A stretch of DNA of 64,000 bases from Camarhynchus parvulus. Its lineage: Eukaryota > Chordata > Aves > Passeriformes > Thraupidae. Position 1 is the first letter of the stretch. Every line of letters starts with the position of its first letter. The position numbers and the translations under genes were made by a program. The DNA is taken from positions 31,196,001-31,260,000 of the forward strand of contig NC_044572.1 of the NCBI RefSeq assembly GCF_901933205.1, given 5' to 3'. The notes beneath the pieces are model-generated. The model was not told where the DNA came from and made no database searches. It saw only the letters and a program-made list of their open reading frames with translations. Below are positions 27,178 to 39,200 of this stretch, one piece after another.

Positions 27178-27219
27178 GTTCTAATGTGACTCTCTCATAA
27201 GCACACAATAAAAAGAACA
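27178..27219 (+). other. ABCB1: 5' UTR part of exon 2 with a start-stop uORF
   Basis: The 42 nt between the inferred acceptor (TTGCAG, 27172-27177) and the main ATG hold ATGTGA at 27184-27189, an initiation codon followed immediately by a stop, in frame with and 36 nt upstream of the main start. The acceptor has a poor pyrimidine tract (a G10 run lies just upstream), so the left boundary is the least certain of the gene. Confidence 0.5.
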
Positions 27220-27268
27220 ATGAAGGACTATTCTGCAAATTCCACAGAACAGAACCTCTCTGATCCTG
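27220..27268 (+). CDS. ABCB1: Exon 2 coding part, residues 1-17 (start codon)
   Basis: ATG with A at -3, followed by 49 coding nt to a GTAAGA donor, ending one base into codon 17. Encodes a polar N-tail beginning [11 protein letters not shown]. It is chosen as the start because it is in frame with the whole gene and follows the CpG promoter by one short intron. The tail is unlike mammalian ABCB1 in sequence, as is usual for this variable region. Confidence 0.8.
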
Positions 27269-30200
27269 GTAAGAAGGAACACCACATGTGTCTTTGAAGA
27301 ATATGTTCCACAGATTTGAATCTGAAGAATGTTGTAAAGCTCTCCTGATTGCCATAGTGATTTTGTAGGTGATAACATGATGAGTTTCCTATGAATGAGT
27401 GAATTGAAGCCACACCTATACAATATTTTTTGTATGAATCATTCCATCAAGTTCAACAAAATAGATTTGCATTTGTAAAACTATTCAGGAGTGTCCTAGC
27501 CCGGGCATGAAAATTCTCCTGAGGTAAGCTGGAAGAAAGTTATTGCTTTCAAATTGTTGGCTCAAACAGCCATTGAAGGCCAACTAACCTTAACACAGTG
27601 GGTAAAAAATTCTATTCATTGTGAGTCAGCAGCAAAAGTTAAGATAAATGTAAATTGGGAGTGGTTGGTATGGGAAGCACCTTGTCTCTTTTTTGTTTTA
27701 TAGGTGGCTCCCCACTGTGGTTACTCATCTGTTTCTTTAGATATATTTTTATTTCTTATTTGATGCATTTAGAACTATAAGCTTCATGGGTAGGATTATG
27801 CTTTCATCCAACTTTCTTGAGCTCCCAGCCAGCACAAAGGAAGTGGGACGTGTAACAACTACTGCAATCGAATAGTGAAGATGGTTATTAGAGTCAAGGA
27901 CATGATACTTTAGTTAACTGCCACCTATTCTGTGTTACCTACAGCGATTATAACCTTCACTATAAGCAATTTTGTGAGGACTTCTACTAATTTGCATTGA
28001 GTTGCGCAGATATATGAAGGAAGAATTAACTTTCTTTTTCTTTTAGTCTTTGATAATCTTTCCGTATAATTACATTGTAATTATAAAAATGTTGTTTCCA
28101 TCTCAGAAATGGAAGCTTTTCCTGGGAATAAAGATGAACTGAAGAGAAAGAGCCTGGTGAATTTTTCTTGAAATTTCCTCCCAAGAACATGAGAAAACTA
28201 GTCTTTAAGTGCAAAAGAATCCGCTGTGAAAGACACAAGAAGGTAGTACAATAGATGGATTAGTATGCTAAGAAAATCTTTTTATTTCACAGAATCTGGA
28301 CGCAAGGGGTGTGATGATCCTTCTTTCCAGCATGAAGAACATGTAGAACAAATTGACCAGTCAAAGCCCAAGAAGGAAATGTAGGTATTTTTTTAGCTTA
28401 AAGTTACCTGGGTGTATGGGGATGTCAGAAGGGCAGGGGAAGGAGGAGAAGAGCTTAATACAGGTTTGCTAAAAAAACCCCTCATCTTAATTAGTCTTTT
28501 GTACTTTATTCTAGGAAGGAAGATGAGAAGGCAGAGAAACGAATGGTTGGCATTTTTGAGTTGGTTAGTGTCCTGTCTAATGATCTGCTTTATACTTTCT
28601 TTATTTGACATTGTGAGTTTGTTATGAATGACAATTCATAGGCAACCAAACATTGGAGAAGAATCTTGAGGACTACTGATTCTACACCTGCTCTCCGAGA
28701 ACCAGTGATAATGGTTTTGTGGCAGTTTTCTGTAGGACAGCTATTCCCAAACAAAATAGCTCTTGCATGTGGACTTGATTACTCTGGAACAAGAGAAGTT
28801 TTATTCTTCTGTGGTTTATTCTATGTATGTTTACACTTTATGAGATGGTCAGACCAGTCAGGAATAAGATGCTCCGATTTCAGATTAACCACATCCTAGG
28901 GTATCTATAGCAGTTTAAATACACACCCTTCGTCAAACAAAACAAAGCTTCAGAGGTAGGCAAGTCTTAAAGTACAATCTATCTCTGCTGAAAACATTTT
29001 CTACTGGTAGGTATAAGCCAGGTGCTGGTCAATAACTCGCTTTTGTTTACATAGTAGAGGCATTATCTTAGTAAATATGTAACTCAATGGAACACAAAAC
29101 ACAATATATTCTACAAAGGTCATCCTCGCTTGCAAGCATGTAGTTTTTTCCCAGACTAAGAATCTGCGTCCTGCCAGTATTCTCTTAGCAGCCTGGGTAC
29201 TAATTTAAAGATGTGTTGCACTACTACAAAAATCCTTATGTACTGAGTTTACCTTCAACTGGAGGGCTGCTACTTAGAATATGTTGATGGAGCATGTTCT
29301 GCAAGTCTGCTGTACTGTAGCAAATGCATGAACTGTCAGGTGTAATGTCACTTTTCTCTCTTTTTCTTTCTAATGCTTACATAGTTTCGCTATGCTGATG
29401 GGTTGGATCTCCTGCTGATGATAGTTGGTTTGGTTGCAGCGGCTGCAAATGGTACTGGAATGCCACTTATGATCATTATCTTTGGAGAGATGACAAACAG
29501 CTTTGTGCTAAGTGGCGTGCAACCCAATGGTAAAACGTTTAAACTAAATTTCTCTACATATTGGCTGTGCTTTGCTACTGAGGCTAAGATTCTTTTTTCT
29601 CCCCAGACTATTCACTGGTACATATCTAAGGGAGCATATTATGAGCAACACGCATCCTGCTGGAAATAACCCAGTCATTTCAATCCATCTTTAATGACTA
29701 GACCAGGGCAAAACCAAAGCATTGGATGTGCACTTTATAAATGTACTTTGTTGAGATAGTAGGGAGTACGATCAACCTTAGTTATCACTAATTGCTTAAA
29801 AATAAATGCGTATTTGCCAAATAATTTTGTATTTACGTTTGTATTGCAAGACTCCACTTGCAAAATACAAAACATTCCCAAACTTGATGGCCCCATATTG
29901 CCATGAATCAGTTCCTCTATATAGCACTTCCACAAATATTCCTACTTTTTATTTCCTCTTCACAGATACTTCAGTAAACAATTCCAGCTCCCCATCAGAT
30001 CCAGGTGTGGATATAGAAGGTGACATGACAAAGTAAGGGTCTGTAGTTATCCTGTTAATAATGTATTAGAAGGTTTTCTTTTACTGTGTTATCTGTTTGA
30101 GCAGAAGCCTTATTTGCCTTCCCAATAATGTACCACAAGCTTCAGTATTTGCTGAAGCTGATTACTTTGGTGTGATTAATGAAGACTAGTTGCTGCTCTG

Positions 30201-33200
30201 TGTGTCTAACTTCTCTCATGAGCTACAGTGGGATCACATGGGCTTTTGTTCCCTTATCCCAGGTTTGCCTACTACTACGTGGGAATTGGCTTTGCTGTGT
30301 TGATCCTGAGCATCATCCAAGTGTGGACATTTTTGGTTACTGCTACAAGACAAACCACAAGGATCCGGCAGAAGTTCTTCTTTGCAGTGCTCCATCAAGA
30401 GATGGCTTGGTTTGATACTACCCAAATAGGAGCATTGAACACCAGACTGACGGAGTGAGGGTTCTGTTTTGGTTCTTTTACACACATACACACACCCCCA
30501 AGTATGGCACTTAAAAGTAAACTGACAATTTATCTCAGCAGAATAGCCTATAGAGAGTTAAAAAAAAAAAAACCAAAACCAAAAAAAATCCACCAAACCT
30601 AAAGTGTGACATATTACATCTCAAAGTGAGAAATTCATTATCCTTTTCAGCTTCATTTGTACTGTTTGTGGTATGTGCATTGGAAGGAGTTTTTTTCATG
30701 AAATGCCTGACACTGGCTTTCTGAAGTCCATGAAGTACATGTTCAGCCACTGCTAAACAAACAGCTCTACTGTCTCCACCTAGTTTATACACACCAAAAG
30801 CTGATGCTTAATTAAATGGAGATGAGCCTGGACTTCAGTATCAGTACTTGTACAAGTACGGCTTGTACTTGTATCTCAGGCAGTATTCTATCTAGCCAGT
30901 TAAAGTCTTTGGAGTTATTCCATAAACTTAAATAGATTTAGGGGTGAGGACTGTAATGCCCTTGTGCTATGGGATTATATGTGTGAACACTACAGTTTTT
31001 TTTATTAGTACTTTTCTTCTGGATTTTATAGTAGCTTTGGACACAGATCTGCCCTGAAAAGCGTATGAGAAGCTTGAATGAAACCACTCTCAACTCTAAC
31101 ATCTGTGTGTTCTGGGAAGAGAAAATAGGGAAGGAAATTAGTAAGAAAAATTGAGGTTATTCCAAAAAATGGTATGATGGAATGGAGGTAGCTCTTCATC
31201 TGAGTCAGTAGCCAAAATTACAAACATGAAATGCATCAGAGAGCTGAGCAGAAGAAATCATTTATAGATGGTCAGGTTGGATTAAGAGGCTGCTTGATTG
31301 TTTACTTATATTCCTCCATTTGGATGCCAGATGAGGAAACTAGGTCATTGGTGGCCTAGTGACATGGCACAGAAACAGCAGAGAATGTTGAGAATACAGA
31401 AAATGAATCTTTAAAAACAGGAGGTTTCTGCTGTGTTTTGGCTACAGAAGAGCCTAATGGTACAGTTCAGTAGCTGTGGTCAGAAATTTTCTTTTGCTGG
31501 TTAGGAAATGGCAAAACTCCTGAGATGAGGCCACACAGCAAGAAAAGGGGGAGGGAGGCAAAATGAGACTCATTCTATACTAACAAATCTTTTTTTTTAT
31601 TATTGTTATTTAAAGTGACATCAACACCATCCGTGAAGGCATCGGAGACAAGATCAGTATATTTCTGCAGTTTTTGTCCACATTTGTGTCAGGGCTTATT
31701 ATAGGATTCATCTATGGGTGGAAGCTGACTCTGGTGGTTATGTCAGTCAGCCCACTTCTTGCTGCATCAGCAGCAATTTGGTCAACTGTAAGTGTGTGGG
31801 GATTTTTAAACTAAGAGACCAGAAAAACCTTACAATTCTTATGCGCACTAAAAGGGGCAAAGAATGGGAGAGACCTAATGTGATTTTTAAGTTGGGAGGT
31901 TGGCCCCACTCTTACTTTGATTTCTACTCCTCCTGCAGCCTTTTTCTGGGTTCCCAAGCACACTCTTGTAAGTTGTGTTCCTTCTGTCTGCATATCCTGT
32001 CCTCATGCCATGTTGCATGAGGGTAATCTCCATCAGAGCATCTTTCTGGCGCAGCAATTTCCTCATGACAAGCCCTCGTTTTTCCCTCCTAGCACAAATA
32101 CCTTTCAACCTCTTTCCATCTGCACATGCCTGTACCACATCTCTTGCAAATAATTTACCAGGTTTCATGCTGTGTACAGAATAAATCTATACAACTATGC
32201 AGATACAAACAGCTGCTGAAAACTGAAGTGATATAAATCAGTGAAATGGCTGGAGAAGTTTCCCTTTCAGATAGGAAAACTTTCCCCTTATGCACTATTT
32301 TCCACATTAATGTGTATGGCTTTTACTCCTGAATGGCTATTTATATGATCTTATGGGGTTTTTCCAACCTGAAGCATTACACATAAGCCAAGAAAAAGAA
32401 TGTTAGAGGCTGTAATGTGATTTTCTTGCTTACTTCAATATCAGCTGGTGTTCTAGTGTCTGAACACCTCAGAAAGTCAGAGCAGCCACAGCACTCCCTG
32501 CTTCACTCTTCCCAGTGTAGTTTGTAGGCTTGGGAGGAAAGCAGATCAGTCAGGAAGCTCACCTGATGTTTGTGTAGCCTTTGACTGTAATGAGGAGACA
32601 GTGATAAATTGAACTCTATTTGAGGGAAATTCAGGACATGGGGAGGAGCTGACCCCCACATTGCTCAGTCTGGTCTTGTGCACCTTGTGGGATTGTTGTT
32701 ATTCACCAAGATTGTGTGAGTATTCTTTCAGTAGGCTGCAATAACAGCTGTTTTCCAACTTTTCAGCTCCTGGCATCCCTTACTGCTAAAGAGCTGTCTG
32801 CTTATGCCAAAGCAGGAGCTGTGGCAGAAGAAATTTTGACAGCAATCAAGACTGTTGTGGCTTTCAATGGACAGCAAAAGGCATTAGAGAAGTAAGTTTA
32901 AAATTAATAACTATATTTAAAATATGGCAAGGACATTTATTTGTGGATTGTGGGGATTTCTTTTGTGGGGATTTTTTTTGGAGGGGCAGAGGGATGAGAT
33001 TCTCCTTTGTGTCATTTTGTCTTTCTATAAGTGGACAAATCAGCTGAAAATGAAGGTGTGCAAATAGACCTAGTCAGTGAATACAGACTACTTGGTGTTT
33101 TCACTGCAGCGGAGATGAAAATTTCTCCTTTGATTGAGATCTAGAGTTGAACTGAATGTGAAAGTGGTGGGAAGGTTACCTTTACCCGTGGGTCAGATGC

Positions 33201-36200
33201 AGCAAAGTATGCAATCAGTGGCTTATCTTCTAGAGCATTTGTGCTGCTGCTCTGATCTTTAATTACTGAGCTTATTTTTAAGCTACACTGGATAACAGCC
33301 TTGGGTAAAAACACATTACTGGCTTTTACAATGATTTGCAGCTTTAATGATTTGCAAACAACATGTGTAGCTGCCCAGTGTTGGCTGCAGTCATACATAC
33401 AAGATGGAATGATTGTGACTGGCCACAAACTTTTTTGACATGCATATCAGATAACTCAACAAGCATAAGCAATAAATTTTTTATACAAATACCAGGCATC
33501 ACTGATTCCATGCAGCTGGGAAATGCAAAGCAGATGACCCGATCCATATGCCCCATGAAACTCTTCTATCTTTTTCAATTCATGTTTGCCTTTGTCTTGT
33601 GCAGAATTTTTAAGGTGGTGTCAACCCTAACTTAGGATCCTACGGCCTGCTCCTGTATTTGCTTTCAGGGACTGAGCTCTGACTATCTTATAGCCCTATC
33701 TTGTGCTTACTGGAATTTGTTTTTAACATGTAACAGTATTTGGACTGTTCGTGTTTGCACAGCAAAGGCAAAAAAAAAGCCCTAGGATGACCCAGATAAG
33801 TTGCCCTCTGCCCTTCTCCCCATATTCTGCAATTACCAGTGTCTGAAAATTAAATGACAGGAGCTGTCAATATTCATTCAAAATACTTTGTCTACAGACA
33901 AAATAACTGATACCTGAGTCAAGTAAGGCCTTTCCTTTTTATGATTGACCAGTCAGCCTCTTCTACAGTTCTACTTCCATTTAATCTAAAAACCCCAAAC
34001 AAACATAGTGGCTCCCCTAGGAATATCTTCTACTAGGGACAAGCTCCTACCAGGGAGTGCTGAACTCAGAGTTAGGAAAAGCATCCTTTCACTGCACAGT
34101 GCTTCCACTGACAGCAAAAGTTTACTCTTGTAAGGGATCTTCAATCACCTTTAGTTTCTGGCAGTAGCTTGGCTTTTCCTCAATATTTGAGTGATCACCT
34201 GTATTTATCACACTACTTAAATGCAGTACCGATTTCCCTGGAAAACCTATGATGCTGCTGACTCAAAGTTAGGGCCTGGTTTTAAGAGTACAATCAAGTC
34301 AAAATATTTCAATATGTTTGACTAACAAATACAGCACTGGTGGCATCTTAGAAATTTACATGAACAAAATGAATGCAGTTTTTTTTTAAGATTGCTTCCC
34401 AGCTGAATGAATTGCATGTCTTCCTGTAACAGGGTTGTACTTTATTGAAAATACGTACTGGGAAAAGAATGCAAGCTACTGACCATGTTGATTATGGATA
34501 TTATGGGTAGAAAGTTACACTATTCCTAGGCTACAATTTGCATAAAGAGCTTGAGTAAATGAAAACTATTTGTTGAAAACTATGGAACGAATTTGAACCA
34601 TCCTTGGAAAAAATAATTCTCTAGTTGATCTTGTTAGTCTCTACACTGATCTTCTGTGTTCACTGGTTATATATGTTAATAAGTAAACTGACCGAAGGGA
34701 AAAATACTTGACATCCCAAAATGGCCAGTAAGGGAACAACTTTGCATTTGGAGGGAGCTCTCATTTACCTCCTTCCCTATTGCCTGGGGTTTTTGGAGGA
34801 TTTTTTTTTTATTTTGCTTGTTTTAAATGTGGACAACTAACCTTTACCTTCGTGATGAACAGTGCTGCTAAAACTTTTTCAAGGTTTCGTTTCAGGGTTA
34901 ATGGAAACAATGAGTTCAAGAGTGCTATTATGTCTTCCATTGTGATAACAAAGTTGTGATGCTTCATTGTTTTCTGAATGTCTTTGGTAACAGTATGGCA
35001 ATATTGTTGGCATATGTCAGAGCAGATTTATTCAAATTAATTGCCTCCCTAATAGTCTGTTAAAAAACAAACAAACAAACAAACAAACAAACAAACCCTG
35101 TATTCCCTTTGAGATTTTAATTGTTTTTCTTACATAAATCCTGTTAATTAAGAAAAGGGCCCTGGGAAGTGTTAACCAGAATGGCATGTGGTACCTGTCA
35201 AATTAATGGTTTCTTCACTCACTTTCAGATATGATGCTAACTTAGAGATGGCTAAACGTGTTGGAATGAAAAAATCCATTACCACTAACACGTGCCTAGG
35301 CCTTTCACAATTTTTTATCTTTGGATCCTATGCCCTTGCATTTTGGTATGGGACCAAGCTCACTGCTGAGGATCCACATTATGACATTGGCCGTGTGTTA
35401 ATTGTAAGTACAGCAATGCAGCTTTGAAAAATGCTCTGTATCTTCAGGGAAAGTTATGTAAGTGATGTGTCTGTTTTCTGCCACATGCTTGCTAAATTAG
35501 CTGTTAGAGACTCACTTAGTATAAAACAACTGAATGGTAGTCATCTTGCCCAGCTTTCAATAAAACAAGTTCGATTGTCTTCGACTCTATTTATGTAAGG
35601 TGGGGTGAATAACTTAGAGCTGGTGCTTAAGTCTTTCTAGTGCCCATGTAGGCACTGGTGGCACTGTAATAATTAATTGCAATGCTCCTTTCTGTCTCCC
35701 ACAGGTGTTCTTCTCTGTGATTGTCGGAGCTTTCTCCCTGGGCCAGGCAGCTCCTAACCTGGAGAGTATGGCCAATGCACGTGGGGCTGCCTATGAAGTA
35801 TATAAGATTATCAATAAGGTAAACATCTAACTATATAGGATAGAAGCCTTTCAACCAACTTAGCTTCCACTCCTTCTCCTTTTTATTTTTTTTCTCTTGA
35901 GAAATGTAACAAAAGCACTCTAAAGCCCCAAATCATCAACTCTATAGATGTTTACTACAGAAACCCATAATATTTTCATTGATCTAAAAAAACCCAGCTT
36001 CTTTGTTACAGTGAAAGCTGGAAAACCTGGCATGTGTGTCTGAGATATATGGTTGAGGTTTTTCTCTAATATTAGACTTTCAGCACCAGAAGGAAAGTAG
36101 TATGGCACTATTCTAATTTTTAAAAATGCATGTATGCACAAATTCAGCTGAGATGGGGTTTACTGGGGAGGGGGAATTGGTGAAGAGGGGATTAATATCA

Positions 36201-39200
36201 CTATTGAAAGTTATAACAATAATAATCTGTGATGCTGATGTTGCTATAAAAAAGGTTTTCCATATCATTATCTTGATTTTGCTGTGCTATGCAGCAATTG
36301 CATATCTGTGTATATAAAATATTTTAAAGTAGGAATCAAAAGTTCATGAAGAAATGGCTACATCATTCTTTTTGATGTGAGTATAAAACCCTCCAATACA
36401 GATTACTGAGGCCCATGTTTTGGTTGCAAGAGAATGCAGCTAAGTTCTTCAATTATAGATTTTCTGCTATGGATTTTGTTGCTTTTGAAATTCACTATAT
36501 TTGTCAAGTAAAATTCACAATTTGATGTTCCTTGATATTCAGCATTCTGCAGGTAAAATGCAGCAGTTCTGCTATGATGTAAAATGCAGTGTAAACCAGC
36601 ATCTGAGAAAGTAAAGAACAATGCATGTAGCAGAAATAACAGTTCCAAAAGTGAAATAACCACCAATATATTTTATAAACCTCTTTCCAGAAACGGCTCA
36701 TAGATAGCAGTTCTAAGGAAGGTTACAAGCCAGACAAACTCGTAGGAGAAATTGAATTCAGAAACATCCATTTCAGTTACCCTTCCAGACCTGATGTTAA
36801 AGTAAGTTTCTACTGTTTCTACTACTGATCTTATTCAACTTGTGTCCATATTGTTTGTCTAATTTTGTTCTTGAATGTGAAATGCATTCCTGTTTTGGGG
36901 GATGGGGCATAATTTCCCCCCCAGTGACACATAAAGACAAAGCTCTAGATCTTCTGTCACTGTGTATCTCAGTCTCTTCTGCGGGACAAATATAATATGT
37001 GTTGCCTCTCATCTGAATTTTTATGAAAAAGAATTTTGATAAATCAAATAAGATTTTTCAAAATCTTTCCTTAAGGCTTCCAGACTTTAAGCAGTTAAAC
37101 CAGAAAATTACTTTTTTCCAGTTTCTTGGCTCTTTGGAGTTACGACATCCTGTGTGAAAAATTATCAGAGAAAAACTTTCGATACATTGATAGTGTATTT
37201 TTGTGGGCATATCATCCTAAATGTACATTTGGAAGTCAAACATTGTTTTGGAAATATGTTAAAATTGCTCTTCAAGAAACAGTTGTGCCTGCTCTTTGCT
37301 AGTTCAGTTCCCATTAATGACCTGTGTACATCATGTTATAGTGATTACTTTTGTGGTGACACCGTTGGTTTGACCTCTCTGCTTACAGTATTTGCTTACA
37401 ATCTTTTAAACACCTTGATGAAAGTGAAAGAGAAAGGAATTTGCTGCTGTCCTTTCTTCCTTGGTGAAGAACAAGGTGGAAATAGAGATTTCAAATGTCA
37501 ACAATTAAGAACTTGACATGCTGATTAAGTGGTGAGCATGGGAATGTTTATACCTCTCTGGCTGTTTCTTCAGGTGGCTGTTCCCAACTCAGTCATCTGA
37601 TGTCTGTCCCATTGTGCATCAAATCTGTTTCTAGGACACTGGGATATCTGGAGGGCAGATTCAGAGCTGGGCTTTCTCCTTAACTGATTTTTTTACAAGG
37701 CATTTTCTATCCCTCTTGGCTCAGAAATCAGAAGGCGCAGAGCAGAGTCTTCATTTTTCTTCCTAAAAATCCTATTCAGGCTGCTGAGTTATGTTGTGGG
37801 TCAGCACACCAGATGGGAGGGAAATAAGAAATATTTCTCATCCTTCCCAAATCTGAGTCAGCAGCTCTCCCTACTAAGAGCATCAATGTTATTTAGTAGA
37901 GCCAAAGGAATCAGCAAAGCTGTGTAGAAGTTACCCACAATCTCTCAAGCAGTCAATGCAACATATTATAATCTTCCCTGTCCAGGTTAAACCAAATCAA
38001 AGAGAGCTAAGGAGTACAGTTTCTATTAGTTTAATCTTGGCAATACGTTGCCTGATGAAAGAGAGTTAGAACTGGCCTAGTGTGTGGTAGTAATTAGTTG
38101 CATCTGTAAATATTGTGGTATCTAGAATAAAGTTCATTCTTGCTAATGCAGGCACCAGGATATCAGCTTCCTGGGGATGTAAAGCTGCGTGGATGTAATA
38201 ATGCGAGAGGAGAGGAATATTGCAGCTATTTTAATCTCTCATTGCAAAAACATGTGTAGGCAAACTTATAAATCAGCCTGGTATAAACAAGAAGAGTTCC
38301 CATAGCAGCTAAATATTTTGGCAACTACACAGCATTACTTGTAATGACATGGACATCTTTTGAGGTAAGATGTTCTCTAAATGTGAAAATAGCAAAAATT
38401 ATATCATTAACTGCAGCTACTCTCCAGGTTGCTGAGACTGTTAAAAATAAGGAATGGGACTTATTAAGGGCTTCCCAGCAATTACTTCATCAAAACAGCC
38501 ATTTATATTTTAAAAATAGAGGAAAGCAGGCTTGGGTTCAGTGATACCTTTTAGCACCTGAAAATAATTTTCTGTGAGATTCGTAATAATTATGCTCTGG
38601 AAAATGAAGGACAGCAGGATAATTTAAAACCCCAAGCCTCCTACTAAATCACACAAATTGGAGAAAATTAGCTATGAAGTTCAGAGTAGTGTGGCTGTGT
38701 CTATATTAGTTTGAGTGTGCTGGGGAATTTTCCCAGGCAATGGAATGCAATGGTCTATGCAAGGGAACTCTTAAAATGTTTCTTGGCATGAACTTGGCCT
38801 GTTCCAGTTATCAATCTTCTCAAAAATTTCCCAGGCTTGTTTTGGTAGCCAGAAGGATCTAGGGGCCATTCCCAAAAGGCAGGTTGCATGCAGCCATCCT
38901 GCTTCAAAGGCTAATACATGTCACAAGCATAGGTGAAGAGTTTTTCCTATCAGTGCTCCAGGATATTCCCAGGTAAAATTATTATATTATTGTTGTCAAT
39001 AATACAATATAATTATATTATTAATGTTGCCATACCTTCAAACTGTGGCACTCACTACGACCTTGATAGCAACAGCTACACTTACTTTGACAGACTGTTC
39101 TCTAATCAAACTTGTAAAACTAAGATATATATATATATATATTTATTTATTTATTTATTTATTTCCAGATCCTCAAAGGTCTAAACTTGAAAGTGCAAAC

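Larger units (their letters stand above)
27269..32766 (+). other. Introns 2-8 (non-coding content)
   Basis: Introns between exons 2 and 9, from 134 nt (intron 3) to about 1.2 kb (intron 7). Unique AT-rich sequence; a 16-bp palindrome with an overlapping hairpin at 30844-30873; an A-rich run near 30560. No mobile element recognised. Confidence 0.6.
32892..39168 (+). other. Introns 9-12 (non-coding content)
   Basis: Intron 9 (2.3 kb) carries an (AAAC)n microsatellite. Introns 10 (301 nt) and 11 are plain. Intron 12 (2.4 kb) ends in an (AT)(ATTT) microsatellite that serves as the splice acceptor tract. No other gene seen. Confidence 0.6.
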
